64,000 nucleotides of DNA from Sorangium cellulosum So ce56. Its GTDB lineage: Bacteria; Myxococcota_A; Polyangia; Polyangiales; Polyangiaceae. This document shows, in pieces, positions 1-9,075 of the stretch. The DNA is taken from assembly GCF_000067165.1 (NCBI RefSeq), contig NC_010162.1:8997001-9061000 (forward strand), read 5' to 3'. The notes under the pieces were generated by a model. That model saw nothing but the letters and a program-made list of their open reading frames with translations. It did not search any database and was not told the DNA's origin. The position numbers were made by a program, and so were the translations under genes. The first letter of the stretch is position 1. Each line of letters opens with the position of its first letter.

Positions 1-188
1 CGCAGATCCTCCGGCGGGCCCGCTGGGAAGAGCCCCGGCTCGGCCTCGTCGACATCACGCCGCGCCGGGTCGCGCTCGGCGTGCCCGCGCTCTCGTTCAA
101 GCCGCTCTACTCGCAGGACGAGATGTTCAAGTTCGGCGTGGCGCAGGGGCACGAGGTCCGCGTCCCCGTCCTCCGGGCGACCTTCTGA
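1..188 (+). CDS. C-terminal fragment of an unidentified protein (truncated by window edge)
   Basis: An open frame runs in from the left edge and stops with TGA at 186-188, giving about 61 C-terminal residues that end in VPVLRATF. The composition (charged, no membrane segment, strong GC third position) is that of a real coding region. The piece is too short for me to recognise a family. It lies about 100 bp before the DUF2760-Hsp70 set on the same strand, so it could belong to the same transcription unit, but nothing in the fragment proves it. Confidence 0.6.
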   Translation, partial: QILRRARWEEPRLGLVDITPRRVALGVPALSFKPLYSQDEMFKFGVAQGHEVRVPVLRATF

Positions 189-289
189 GGGGCCCGGGGT
201 CGCCCCGGGCGGCGGCGCGGGGCAGGCGCCCCCCTGCCCCGCGCGCCGGTCTCTGTGCCGATCCCTACGCTCGGCGTTAGGCTCTCGCC

Positions 290-934
290 GTGGCCGACCT
301 CCACGATCCTCCGCTCCCCTGGTCCACGCGGCTCTGGTTCGCCTTCGCGTGCTTCTTCCGCGTGCTGTTCGATTCCCAGTTCGCCGCGCGGGCCTGGCAG
401 GCGCGCTCGGCCGTCGCCGCCCTGCCGCCGTCCGAGCGCGCTGAGCCGCGCGGGCTCGAGCGGGATCGCGCAGGCGGCGCGCCCGAGGCCGCCGCGGCCG
501 CGGCGAGCGAGCCCGCCCCCGTGCCGGTCGCCGCCCCCGCGCCGCACGCCGCGCCCGCGGTGAGCTCGGCGCTCCAGCTGCTCTCGCTGCTCCAGCGCGA
601 GGGGCGGCTCGTCGACTTCCTCGAGCAGGACATCGCCTCGTTCGGCGACGCGGACGTCGGCGTGGCGGCGAGGATGGTCCACGAGGGCTGCCGCAAGGCG
701 CTGCGCAGCCACGCGAAGCTCGCGCCCGTGCGGCGCGAGGACGAGGGGGAAAAGGTGACGCTCGAGGCCGGCTACAACCCCTCGGAGATCAAGCTGATCG
801 GCAACGTATCCGGGACCGCGCCCTACAGAGGGGTGCTGCGCCACCGGGGCTGGCGCGCCGACGACGTCTCGCTGCCGACGCCGGTCGCCGGCCACGACGC
901 CAGCATCATCGCCCCCGCGGAGGTCGAGCTATGA
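290..934 (+). CDS. DUF2760 domain protein, partner of adjacent Hsp70
   Basis: This 214-residue protein starts at a GTG. Residues 1-30 hold a hydrophobic aromatic stretch (LWFAFACFFRVLF) that may be a membrane anchor. An Ala/Pro-rich linker follows to about residue 90. The conserved DUF2760 region is residues 95-214 and contains LQLLSLLQREGRLVDFLEQDI and a C-terminal segment ending PVAGHDASIIAP. DUF2760 proteins are commonly encoded beside HscC-like Hsp70 genes and their biochemical role is unknown. Here the stop overlaps the Hsp70 start by four bases (ATGA), so the two products are probably made in a fixed ratio and may act together; that is inference from coupling. Confidence 0.88.
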   Translation: MADLHDPPLPWSTRLWFAFACFFRVLFDSQFAARAWQARSAVAALPPSERAEPRGLERDRAGGAPEAAAAAASEPAPVPVAAPAPHAAPAVSSALQLLSLLQREGRLVDFLEQDIASFGDADVGVAARMVHEGCRKALRSHAKLAPVRREDEGEKVTLEAGYNPSEIKLIGNVSGTAPYRGVLRHRGWRADDVSLPTPVAGHDASIIAPAEVEL

Positions 935-2808
935 GCGCGCGCTACATCATCGGCATCGATCTGGGCACCACCCACTGCGCGCTCGCCTACGCGCGCCTGC
1001 CGGAGGAGGGAGCCGACGCGCGGCTCACGCCGTCGCCCGAGGTGATGGCGGCCCCGCAGCTCGTGGCGCAGGGGACGCTCGAGGCGCGACCGCTCCTGCC
1101 GTCCTTCATGTACATCCCTCACGAGAGCGAGGGCCCCCAGGCCCTGCCCTGGGACGCCGAGCGGCGCTTCGCCGTCGGCGAGCACGCCCGCGCGCGCGGC
1201 GTCGACGCGCCGGCGCGCCTCATCTCGAGCGCGAAGAGCTGGCTCAGCCACGCTGGCATCGACCGGCGCGGATCGACGCTCCCGCTCGGCGCGCCCGAGG
1301 ACATCGAGAAGATCTCGCCCGTCGAGGCGTCGTGGCGGTACCTCGAGCACCTCACCGAGGCGTGGGATCACCTGTTCGCGAAGGACGATCCGGCGCTCGC
1401 CCTCGCGAAGCAGGAGATCGTGATCACGGTGCCCGCGTCGTTCGACGCCGCCGCGCGCGATCTCACCGTCGAGGCGGCGAGCGCCGCGGGGTTCGAGGAC
1501 CTCACCCTGCTCGAGGAGCCGCAGGCCGCCGTGTACGCCTGGATCGACGCGGCCGGCGAGGCGTGGCGCAAGCACCTCCACCCGGGCGACGTGCTGCTCG
1601 TGATCGACGTCGGCGGCGGGACCACCGACTTCTCCGCGATCGCCGCGGTCCCGCGCGACGGCTCGCTCGAGCTCGTCCGCGTGGCGGTCGGCGACCACAT
1701 CCTGCTCGGCGGCGACAACATGGACCTCGCGCTCGCGCACGTCGTGAAGGCGAAGCTCGCGGCCGAGGGCAAGGAGCTCGATCGCTGGCAGATGACGTCG
1801 CTCACCCACGCCGCGCGCGTCGCGAAGGAGCGGCTGCTCGGCGATCCGTCGATCAGCGAGGCGCCGATCGCGATCGCCGGCCGCGGATCGAAGCTGCTCG
1901 GGGCGGCGATCCGGACCGAGCTCACGCGGGACGAGATCACCCGGACGCTCGTGGACGGGTTCTTCCCCGAGGTCCCCTCGTCCGCGCGCCCCGCGACCCG
2001 CGCGCGCGCCGGCCTGACGCAGCTCGGCCTCCCGTACGCGCAGGACCCGGCGATCACCCGCCACCTGGCCGCGTTCCTGGGGCGGCAGGCCGGCGCGACG
2101 TCGAAGCTTCCGGGCTTCGCCCCGCAGGGAGAGGCGAACGCCGAGCCCGGCCGCGCGCCGCTCCTCCTGCACCCGACCGCGGTGCTCTTCAACGGGGGCG
2201 TCATGAAGAGCGCGGCGCTGCGCGAGCGGCTCGTCGCGACGCTCGGCGCCTGGCTCGAGCAGGACGGCGCGCCCCGGCCGCGGGTGCTCCCGAGCGACGA
2301 CCTGGATCTCGCGGTCGCGCGCGGCGCCGCCGCCTACGGCCTCGCGCGGCGCGGCCGCGGGCTCCGGATCCGCGGCGGGACAGCGCGGGCCTACTACGTG
2401 GGCATCGAGGGGGCCGTCCCCGCGGTGCCCGGCCTGGAGCCGCCCATCACGGCGCTCTGCCTCGCGCCGTTCGGCATGGAGGAAGGCACCGAGGCGACGC
2501 TGCCGCCGCAGGAGTTCGGCGTGGTGGTCGGCGAGCCGGTGCGCTTCCGCTTCTTCAGCTCGTCGGTGCGCCGGGATGACCAGGCCGGGACCGAGCTCGA
2601 GGACTGGAAGCCCGGAGAGCTCGAGGAGCTCTCGCCGATCGAGGTCACCTTGCCCGCGGAGGGCCGCCGCGAGGGCGACATGGTGCCGGTGCAGCTGCGC
2701 GCGTCGGTCACCGAGGTGGGGACGCTGCTCCTGGAGGCGATCCCCCGGGAGGCGCAGAAGCCGAACGAGCGCTGGCGGATCGAGCTGTCGGTGCGCGCCG
2801 AGGCGTGA
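931..2808 (+). CDS. Hsp70 family protein (HscC-like, short C-terminus)
   Basis: The 625-residue product shows the Hsp70/actin ATPase signatures: phosphate-1 motif GIDLGTTH at residues 8-15, phosphate-2 motif DVGGGTTDF near residue 225, and an adenosine-type segment FNGGVMKS near residue 425. After the nucleotide-binding domain there is only a modest beta-rich tail of about 140 residues and no helical lid or EEVD-like end, so it is not a canonical DnaK. An N-terminal insertion (residues 25-75) is also typical of this divergent group. It is translationally coupled to the DUF2760 gene upstream. Its stop is followed within 20 bp by a transglutaminase start, which suggests a three-gene operon. Client proteins cannot be inferred. 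Confidence 0.93.
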   Translation: MSARYIIGIDLGTTHCALAYARLPEEGADARLTPSPEVMAAPQLVAQGTLEARPLLPSFMYIPHESEGPQALPWDAERRFAVGEHARARGVDAPARLISSAKSWLSHAGIDRRGSTLPLGAPEDIEKISPVEASWRYLEHLTEAWDHLFAKDDPALALAKQEIVITVPASFDAAARDLTVEAASAAGFEDLTLLEEPQAAVYAWIDAAGEAWRKHLHPGDVLLVIDVGGGTTDFSAIAAVPRDGSLELVRVAVGDHILLGGDNMDLALAHVVKAKLAAEGKELDRWQMTSLTHAARVAKERLLGDPSISEAPIAIAGRGSKLLGAAIRTELTRDEITRTLVDGFFPEVPSSARPATRARAGLTQLGLPYAQDPAITRHLAAFLGRQAGATSKLPGFAPQGEANAEPGRAPLLLHPTAVLFNGGVMKSAALRERLVATLGAWLEQDGAPRPRVLPSDDLDLAVARGAAAYGLARRGRGLRIRGGTARAYYVGIEGAVPAVPGLEPPITALCLAPFGMEEGTEATLPPQEFGVVVGEPVRFRFFSSSVRRDDQAGTELEDWKPGELEELSPIEVTLPAEGRREGDMVPVQLRASVTEVGTLLLEAIPREAQKPNERWRIELSVRAEA

Positions 2809-2825
2809 ACACGGGGGTGCCCGAC

Positions 2826-3704
2826 ATGGCACCGATGATTCGCAGGCTCCGCGTCATCCATTCGACGAGATATACCTACGATCGCCCGGTGGAGCGCAGC
2901 GTGCACAAGCTGCATCTCTGCCCGGTGCACGACCGGGATCAACGGGTGCTCTCGCACACGCTCACGATCGATCCCCGCGTGACCACCATGGAGTTCGAGG
3001 ACGTCTTCGGTAACCGGGTCACGCGCTTCGAGATCACCGCCCCGTATACCGCGCTCACGATCTCGGCCGACTCGATCGTCGAGCTCTGCGACGCCGATCC
3101 GTTCGCGTTCGCGAAGGAGGAGATGCGGCCCGCGTTCCCCCCCGTCTGGATGCCGTGGGAGCAGGCGATCATCGCGCCGTACGTGCGCCCGGCGGAGCTC
3201 CCCGACACCCAGCTCCAGGCGCTCTTCGATTATGCCATGTCGTTCGTCGAGAAGAACGATGCGGACCTGATGGAGACGCTCTTCGCGATCAACTTGACGC
3301 TCTTCCGCGAATACCAATACGTGCCGGGCTCGACGAACCTGGCGACCACCCCGTATGACGTCTTCGTGAACCGGCGCGGGGTCTGCCAGGATTTCGCGAA
3401 CCTGTTCATCTGCATGGCGCGGCTCCTCGGGATTCCGGCGCGCTACGTGTGCGGATATCTCTATACCGGCAACGTCGGCGCGAGCCGCGCCGGCTCCGAC
3501 GCGACCCACGCGTGGGTGCAGCTCTACATCCCGAACATCGGCTGGAAGGGGTTCGACCCCACGAACGGCGTGCTGGCCAGCCTCGGCCACGTGCGGGTCG
3601 GTTACGGCCGCGACTACACGGACGCAACGCCGACAGCGGGGACGCTCTACACCGCCGCCGCCGAGACAATGAACGTCGATGTGACGGTGAGCGAGGTCGA
3701 CTAG
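2826..3704 (+). CDS. Transglutaminase-like cysteine protease family protein
   Basis: The protein has the usual two-part layout: a beta-rich N-terminal region beginning MIRRLRVIHSTRYTYDRPV and a papain-like transglutaminase core. From the ATG at 2826 the product is 292 residues. The catalytic triad is visible as Cys187 in RRGVCQDFANL, His228 in DATHAWV and Asp244 in GFDPTNG. A GTG at 2805 overlaps the Hsp70 stop and would add seven residues. I prefer the ATG because it has a GGGGGTG stretch at suitable spacing and matches where the family normally begins. No signal peptide is evident, so the protein is probably cytoplasmic. The substrate (peptide cleavage or isopeptide formation) cannot be decided from sequence. 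Confidence 0.9.
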   Translation: MAPMIRRLRVIHSTRYTYDRPVERSVHKLHLCPVHDRDQRVLSHTLTIDPRVTTMEFEDVFGNRVTRFEITAPYTALTISADSIVELCDADPFAFAKEEMRPAFPPVWMPWEQAIIAPYVRPAELPDTQLQALFDYAMSFVEKNDADLMETLFAINLTLFREYQYVPGSTNLATTPYDVFVNRRGVCQDFANLFICMARLLGIPARYVCGYLYTGNVGASRAGSDATHAWVQLYIPNIGWKGFDPTNGVLASLGHVRVGYGRDYTDATPTAGTLYTAAAETMNVDVTVSEVD

Positions 3705-3882
3705 CTCTCTCCGCGGGATCGCCCGCGCACCGACAGGCGCCTGTCGCACCGAGCCCACAGCGACAGCGGAGAGCGCGAAACGGCGGCCGCGGGCGAGGCA
3801 GGCTTCCCGCCCCTCCCTGCGGCCGCGGCGCGAATCGCCGAAGGTCGCTCGGACGGATCCGCGAGACCTCGGCGCGTCGAGA

Positions 3883-4362
3883 TCACTGGCCGTCCAGAAG
3901 ACAGGCGGTGCCCTGCTCGATGCACGCGCCCTCAGCGGTGGTGGCCGCCTCGGTGCCGCACGCCTCGCACGCCGCGTCCGCTACTTCGTCCGTTGTGCAC
4001 GCGACATAGCAGGGGTCGCCGTCCGCCGCGCCACACGTCTCGCAGATACACTGCGTAACTGCCTGGTATTTCGGGATCGAGGACTCGCAGAGGTCCGCCG
4101 GGTCGGCGTCGGCCACGAGGGGCGCCGAGCAGGTCACACACTCCTCGCTGCCGCCCGTGCCGCCGCCACCGCCCTCGCCGCTGCCGCCCTCGCCGCTGCC
4201 GCCCGTGCCGCCGCCGCCGCCCTCGCCGGCCGAGCTGCTCGCGGTGGTCCCGCCGCCCGAGCCCGTCGTCGTTTCGGTGTCGTCCCCACACCCTGCGGAG
4301 AAGGCGGTCGCGCCAAGGATGAGAGCCATCGAGCCAATGCTGACAAGATTCATGTTACGCAT
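3883..4362 (-). CDS. Cys-rich lipoprotein with Gly/Ser linker
   Basis: This 159-residue protein begins with a lipoprotein signal peptide ending in the lipobox FSAGC, with the modified Cys near residue 25. A low-complexity linker of GGGGGTGGSGEGG-type repeats covers about residues 33-72. The C-terminal domain of roughly 85 residues carries twelve cysteines, several as CxxC (CVTC, CETC, CEAC), which suggests a disulfide-stabilised extracytoplasmic fold. A GGAGG Shine-Dalgarno precedes the ATG. Lipoproteins of this design are frequent in Sorangium-type genomes but have no assigned function. It is transcribed alone, convergent with the transglutaminase gene. Confidence 0.82.
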   Translation of the reverse strand: MRNMNLVSIGSMALILGATAFSAGCGDDTETTTGSGGGTTASSSAGEGGGGGTGGSGEGGSGEGGGGGTGGSEECVTCSAPLVADADPADLCESSIPKYQAVTQCICETCGAADGDPCYVACTTDEVADAACEACGTEAATTAEGACIEQGTACLLDGQ

Positions 4363-5136
4363 GTTGTCCTCCGGCGCGCTCGAACGAGCGCCCGTCGTCG
4401 ATCGTCGCTTCGTCTATCAGTCCCAACGGGACTCGCCGGTCGCGACAACCCCCGCGTGCCGGCGGCGGCACACTACTCCACCCAGGCTGTGACGCTCAAC
4501 TATCTTCCATGCGACGCGCGAAAACAGCTGTCCGCGCCTCGCCCGGTCGAGCGACCCGAAACACCATGGCATGCGCGTTGAGGACGAGCCCACCCAGCGC
4601 CGGCGGCTCGGGGATCGCCTGACTCCGACGCCCTGACGAAACAGCACCGAAATCGCGCGTCGCGAACCGCGCGCATCGCCGTGGCGGGGGCTCGCGGCTC
4701 ACGCTCGCCGCAAGCATGGCACCGAATCCCGCAAGTCGCGAGTTCTGAGCCTCCTTGTGCTCCACGGAACGCCACGCCGTCACCGGGATCGCCGCCGCCC
4801 GCGCCATGCGCTGACCGCAGCGCTGCGCCATTTCGATGCCTCGCGCGAATCTGGAGATGACGGCGGACGCCGCCGGGAGCGCGCGCCCTCGACGACTTGA
4901 AGGGGGAAGTTGGAAAGCGCTGGCGACTTGAAGGGGGAAGTTGGAAAGCGCTCGTGACAGCGGCCCTGGAGCACGGATCTGCTATGTTCAGAGGCGCGGC
5001 GCCTGCGTCGCGCGCGATCGCAGAGCCCGGCCTCGCGCTGCGGTCGCGCGCGACGGGCGCCAGCGATACGGCCCCACGCGCGCCGCGGAGCGACGGCGAC
5101 GCGCGGGGCTCGTCGCGCGTCACGGGGGAGGGCACG
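4363..5136. other. Intergenic region between divergent genes
   Basis: This 774-base stretch separates the Cys-rich lipoprotein from the amidohydrolase and should hold both promoters. Open frames across it look like compositional noise. The only clear structure is a 29-bp tandem duplication at 4893-4952. The amidohydrolase Shine-Dalgarno (GGGGGAGG) lies at its right edge, eight bases before the ATG at 5137. Confidence 0.5.
4893..4952. repeat. 29-bp direct duplication (31-bp period)
   Basis: Two identical copies occupy 4893-4921 and 4924-4952, separated by two bases. The unit contains CTTGAAGGGGGAAGTTGGAA and is much less GC-rich than its surroundings. It lies about 185 bp upstream of the amidohydrolase start, so it could be a doubled regulator-binding site or a dispersed repeat family. 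The sequence alone does not decide. Confidence 0.85.
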
Positions 5137-6504
5137 ATGGGCATTCGGTTACGCGTGTTACGCGTGTTACGCGTGTTGCGCGTGTTGCGCGTGTGTCAGG
5201 CGGCGACACTCGTGGGCCTGTGCGCCTGCGCGAGCACGCCCGTGCAATGGGCCTCGCCGGAAGGGCAGCCGAAGCTCCCGCCCCCACGGGAGATCAACGC
5301 CGTCGCGCGGCCGGACGCCGCGCGCTGCGCGGCGATCGTCGGGGCCACGCTCATCGACGGCCGGGGAGGGCCGCCCGTGCGCGACGCCGTCGTCGTGGTC
5401 CGCGGCGACCGCATCGTCGCCGCGGGCGCGCGCGGCGCCACCGGCGTCCCGGCCGGCGCGGAGGTCGTCCCCGGCGCGGGGCTCTGGGTGCTGCCCGGCC
5501 TCATCGACGCGCACTTCCACCTCGACGGCGATGACGGGCTGCCCGGCGTCGTCCTGCAGCGCGGCGTCACCTCGCTGCGCGAGCCGGGGAACTGGATCGA
5601 GGCGTACGACGCCGCGCGCAAGCTCGGCCCGACGCCGCGGCTGTTCCTGACGGGGCCGCTGCTCGACGCGCCGTATCCGGCCTATCCGGAGAGCGCGATG
5701 CTGGTGCGCGACGCGGCCGAGGCGCGCTGGGCCGTCGATCAGCTGGTCGAGCGCGGGGCGTCGGCGATCAAGGTCTATTTCCGCCTGCCCCTCGGGCTCG
5801 TCGAGGAGGTCACCAAGGCCGCGCACGCGCGCGGGGTGATCGCCGTCGCGCACCTCGAGACCGTGGACGCCGCGGCCGCGGTCCGCGCCGGGCTCGATGG
5901 CATCGAGCACATCACGTCGCTCGGCACGGCCCTCGTGCCGCCGCGCGAGGCGGAGCGCTACCGCCAGTCGGTGATCGCCGACAACGACGCGCGTTTTCCG
6001 GGGCGCTTCGAGGTCTTTCGCGGCATCTCCCTCGGCGCGCCGCGGACCCGAGCGCTGCTCGGGCTGCTCGCGGCGCGGGGCACCTTCCTCACCCCGACGC
6101 TCGCCATCTTCGAGCGCCGCGCCGGCGACGCGGGCGCGACGGAGACCCAGGTGCGCGGCTTCGAGAACATGATGAAGCTCACCCTCGCGGCGCGCCGCGC
6201 CGGGGTGCGGGTGGTCGTCGGCTCCCACGGCAAGGCGCCGGGCGCCGAGCGAGGCTGGGCCTACCAGCACGAGATGGAGCTGCTCGTCGAGAGCGGCCTC
6301 TCGCCCATGGAGGTCCTCGTCGCTGGCACGCTGGAGAACGCCAGGTACTTCCGCGCCGACGACCGGCTCGGCAGCGTCGAGCCGGGCAAGCTCGCCGACC
6401 TCGTCCTGATCGAAGGCGACCCGCTCGCGGACATCCGGGCGATGCGCCGCGTGAAGCGGGTCATGCTGAACGGGAGGTGGGTCGACCCGGCTCAGGCCGA
6501 GTGA
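5137..6504 (+). CDS. Amidohydrolase family lipoprotein (imidazolonepropionase-like)
   Basis: The 455-residue protein has a signal peptide with a lipobox-like LVGLCAC end, then a TIM-barrel amidohydrolase. Metal-binding features are visible: HFH in GLIDAHFHLDG, a candidate carbamylated Lys in SAIKVYF, and His residues in VAHLE and GIEHITS. The usual late Asp is replaced in VVVGSHGKAPG, so substrate range or metal use may differ from model enzymes. The C-terminal GSVEPGKLADLVLIEGDP strand is typical of the composite beta domain. The ATG at 5137 is chosen for its GGGGGAGG Shine-Dalgarno. The N-region consists of five tandem Leu-Arg-Val triplets encoded by a 9-bp repeat. It probably acts in the periplasm on a cyclic amide or dipeptide; the substrate is unknown. 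Confidence 0.87.
   Translation: MGIRLRVLRVLRVLRVLRVCQAATLVGLCACASTPVQWASPEGQPKLPPPREINAVARPDAARCAAIVGATLIDGRGGPPVRDAVVVVRGDRIVAAGARGATGVPAGAEVVPGAGLWVLPGLIDAHFHLDGDDGLPGVVLQRGVTSLREPGNWIEAYDAARKLGPTPRLFLTGPLLDAPYPAYPESAMLVRDAAEARWAVDQLVERGASAIKVYFRLPLGLVEEVTKAAHARGVIAVAHLETVDAAAAVRAGLDGIEHITSLGTALVPPREAERYRQSVIADNDARFPGRFEVFRGISLGAPRTRALLGLLAARGTFLTPTLAIFERRAGDAGATETQVRGFENMMKLTLAARRAGVRVVVGSHGKAPGAERGWAYQHEMELLVESGLSPMEVLVAGTLENARYFRADDRLGSVEPGKLADLVLIEGDPLADIRAMRRVKRVMLNGRWVDPAQAE
5149..5193 (+). repeat. Five 9-bp repeats inside a signal-peptide coding region
   Basis: Five units of TTACGCGTG or TTGCGCGTG lie head to tail and encode (Leu-Arg-Val)5 at the start of the amidohydrolase lipoprotein. 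Because the unit is three codons long, gain or loss of copies would keep the reading frame while changing the length and charge of the signal peptide N-region. Confidence 0.9.
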
Positions 6505-6633
6505 GCCGCACGCGCGCTCGCCGCCGCGGGCACGGCGCGCGCGCTACGTGGAGTTACGTGGAGCTGCGCGGACAGGACGAGCGAACGCGGAGCGCGCCGC
6601 CGCCGTCGCGCGGCGCGCTCCGACAGAGGGCCC

Positions 6634-9075
6634 TCAGCCCATCTCGATCTCGACGCGCACCGTCGAGCCGGCCGGCGACAGGGGAATCACGTTCCCCGCG
6701 ACGGTCTTGCCGTCCACGGTCAGCTTCTTCACGCCCTTGCACACCCCCGAGTTCTTGACGCTGATCTCGTAGGTGGCGCCGCGGAAGCGGCGGGAGATGG
6801 AGAAGCTCTTCCATGCCTTGGGCACGCAGGGATCCAGCTTCAGGCCGTCGTACTGGGGCTGCACGCCGAGGATCCCCTGGCTGACGGACACGAACGTCCA
6901 GGCCGCGGTGCCCGTGAGCCAGGCATTCTTGGCCTCACCGAAGACCGGGGCGTCCTTGCCGGCGATCATCTGCGCATAGACGTAGGGCTCGGCGCGATAG
7001 GTCTCGATCTGGCTCTCCTTGGCCGAGGGGCAGATGGAGAGATAGTACTCCAGCGCGCGCTCCCCTTCGCCCAGGAGACACCAGCCGAGGTGGATCCAGG
7101 TGTTGTTGTGGCAGAAGATGCCTGCGTTCTCCTTCACGCCCGGCGGATACGAGGTGACCTCGCCGAGCTCGAGGTGATAGGTCGAGTACGCGGGCTGCTG
7201 CAGAACGATGCCGTTCTTCGTGTAGAGGTGCTTGTGCACGCTCTCCATCGCCTGCTTGGCGCGGCCGTTGTCCGCGCCGGCGCCGCCCAGGACGCACCAG
7301 CCCTGGCTCTCGATGAAGATCTTCCCCTCCTCGTTCTCCTTGCTCCCGACCGGCCGGCTCTCGGCGTCGTAGGCGCGGCGGTACCACTCGCCGTCCCAGG
7401 CCTCCTTCTCGACCACGGCCAGCATCTCCGCGTACTGCTCACGCATGCGCGCCGCGTCGGACTTCTGGCCCATCCAGTCGTAGAGACCGGCCATCTCGCG
7501 GCTGGCATAGAGGAAGAGGCCGGCGATCATCACGGACTCGGCCTTCGAGTCCTTCACGTCGCCCGCGGTCTGGAAGCTCTCGTTGGGCTCGGTGCTGAAA
7601 CAGTTCAGGTTGAGGCAGTCGTTCCAGTCCGCGTGGCCGATCAGCGGCAGGCCGTGGGGGCCCCGCTTCTTCATCGTGTAGGCGATGGACGTCTCCAGGT
7701 GGTGAAGGAGGTCCTCCTTGGAGCCCGGCTTGTCGGCGTAGCCCACGGGCTCCTTGAGGATGCCCTTGTCGCCGGTCTCCTTGATGTACGCGCACGTGGA
7801 GAGGATCAGCCACAGGTGATCGTCGTAGAAGTCGCCGCCGATGTCGGCGTTCCCCTTCTTCGTCAGCGGCTGGTACTGGTGGTAGCAGGTGCCGTCGCTG
7901 AGCTGGGTGGCGGCGATGTCGAGGATGCGCTGGCGGGCGCGCTCGGGGACGAGGTGCACGAAGCCCAGGAGATCCTGGTTCGAGTCGCGGAAGCCCATGC
8001 CCCGGCCGATGCCGGTCTCGTACATGCTGGCCGACCGAGAGAGGTTGAAGGTCGCCATGCACTGGTACTGATTCCAGGTGTTGAGCATGCGACGCGCGTG
8101 CTCGTCCGGGCAGTCGGCCTGGAAGTTCGAGAGGATCCCGGCCCAGTCCGCCTTCAGCTGGGCGAACGCGCCGTCGACGACGCCGGGCGCCGAGTACTTG
8201 GCGAGGATCTCCTTGCCCTTCTGCTTGTTCAGGACGAAGGGCGCCTTGAACTTGGGCAGGTCCCCGTGGTCCACGTACGAGAGCACGAAGCTCATCGTCT
8301 CGCTCGCGCCGGGCTCGAGCGAGAGGCTCACCTGGTGGCTGCCGATCGGGTTCCAGCCGAACGCCTTGGAGTTCGTGGCCTTCCCCTTGGCCGGCACCTG
8401 GGCCTCGTGGAGGCCGTGGTGGACGCTGCCGCAGAAGGCGTCACGGCTCGTGTCGAACCCGTCGATGGCGCGCGTGCAGGCGAAGAGCGTGTAATGGGAG
8501 CGGCGCTCGCGGAACTCGGTCTTGTGGTAGATGGCGCTCCCCTCGATCTCCACCTCGCCGATGGAGTAGGTGCGCTGGTAGTTCGTCATGTCATTGAGCG
8601 CCTCGAAGAAGCAGAACTCCTGATAGGAGAAGAGCTGGATGTCCTTCTTCGAGCCGCTCTTGTTGGTGACCCGGGTGCGCCAGATCTCCACGTTCTCGCC
8701 GGGAACGATGAAGTAGAGCACCTCCACCTCGACGCCGTTCTTCTCGCCCGTGATCTTCGTGTAGCCCAGGCCGTGGCGGCACTCGTAGCGATCGAGGGCC
8801 GTCTTGAGGGGCTTCCACATGGGGTTCCACACGACCCCGCCGTCGTTCACGTACAGGTAGCGCCCGCCGAGATCCATGGGCACGTTGTTGTACCGGTAGC
8901 GCGTGAGCCGGCGCAGCTTGGCGTCCTTCCAGAACGTGTAGCCGCCCGCCGTGTTGGTGCAGAGGCCGAACATCTCGTCCGAGCCCAGGTAGTTGAGCCA
9001 GGGCAGCGGCGTGTCGGGCCGGGTGATGACGTACTCGCGGCTCTCGTCGTCGAAGTGGCCGTACTGATTGCTCAT
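6634..9075 (-). CDS. Cellobiose phosphorylase (GH94)
   Basis: The 813-residue protein matches bacterial cellobiose phosphorylases from the first residues (YGHFDDESREYVITRPDTP, then WLNYLG, RLTRYRYNN and GGRYLYVNDGG). These enzymes cleave cellobiose with phosphate to glucose and glucose-1-phosphate, saving ATP during cellulose use. The GH94 catalytic-acid segment GHADWNDCLN is present with Asp483 and Asp486; by family comparison Asp486 should be the general acid. There is no signal peptide, so it acts in the cytosol. Length is normal for the family. The start has a GGAG Shine-Dalgarno 11 bases upstream. The gene is preceded by its own promoter-like sequence and a terminator-like hairpin in the leader, so expression is probably conditional. 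A close GH94 relative acting on a different beta-glucoside cannot be excluded. Confidence 0.95.
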   Translation of the reverse strand: MSNQYGHFDDESREYVITRPDTPLPWLNYLGSDEMFGLCTNTAGGYTFWKDAKLRRLTRYRYNNVPMDLGGRYLYVNDGGVVWNPMWKPLKTALDRYECRHGLGYTKITGEKNGVEVEVLYFIVPGENVEIWRTRVTNKSGSKKDIQLFSYQEFCFFEALNDMTNYQRTYSIGEVEIEGSAIYHKTEFRERRSHYTLFACTRAIDGFDTSRDAFCGSVHHGLHEAQVPAKGKATNSKAFGWNPIGSHQVSLSLEPGASETMSFVLSYVDHGDLPKFKAPFVLNKQKGKEILAKYSAPGVVDGAFAQLKADWAGILSNFQADCPDEHARRMLNTWNQYQCMATFNLSRSASMYETGIGRGMGFRDSNQDLLGFVHLVPERARQRILDIAATQLSDGTCYHQYQPLTKKGNADIGGDFYDDHLWLILSTCAYIKETGDKGILKEPVGYADKPGSKEDLLHHLETSIAYTMKKRGPHGLPLIGHADWNDCLNLNCFSTEPNESFQTAGDVKDSKAESVMIAGLFLYASREMAGLYDWMGQKSDAARMREQYAEMLAVVEKEAWDGEWYRRAYDAESRPVGSKENEEGKIFIESQGWCVLGGAGADNGRAKQAMESVHKHLYTKNGIVLQQPAYSTYHLELGEVTSYPPGVKENAGIFCHNNTWIHLGWCLLGEGERALEYYLSICPSAKESQIETYRAEPYVYAQMIAGKDAPVFGEAKNAWLTGTAAWTFVSVSQGILGVQPQYDGLKLDPCVPKAWKSFSISRRFRGATYEISVKNSGVCKGVKKLTVDGKTVAGNVIPLSPAGSTVRVEIEMG

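Noticed and set aside
4897..5136. Upstream extension of the amidohydrolase by 80 residues
   Set aside because: The extension has non-coding composition, crosses the 29-bp duplication and would bury the signal peptide. The ATG at 5137 has a good ribosome site.
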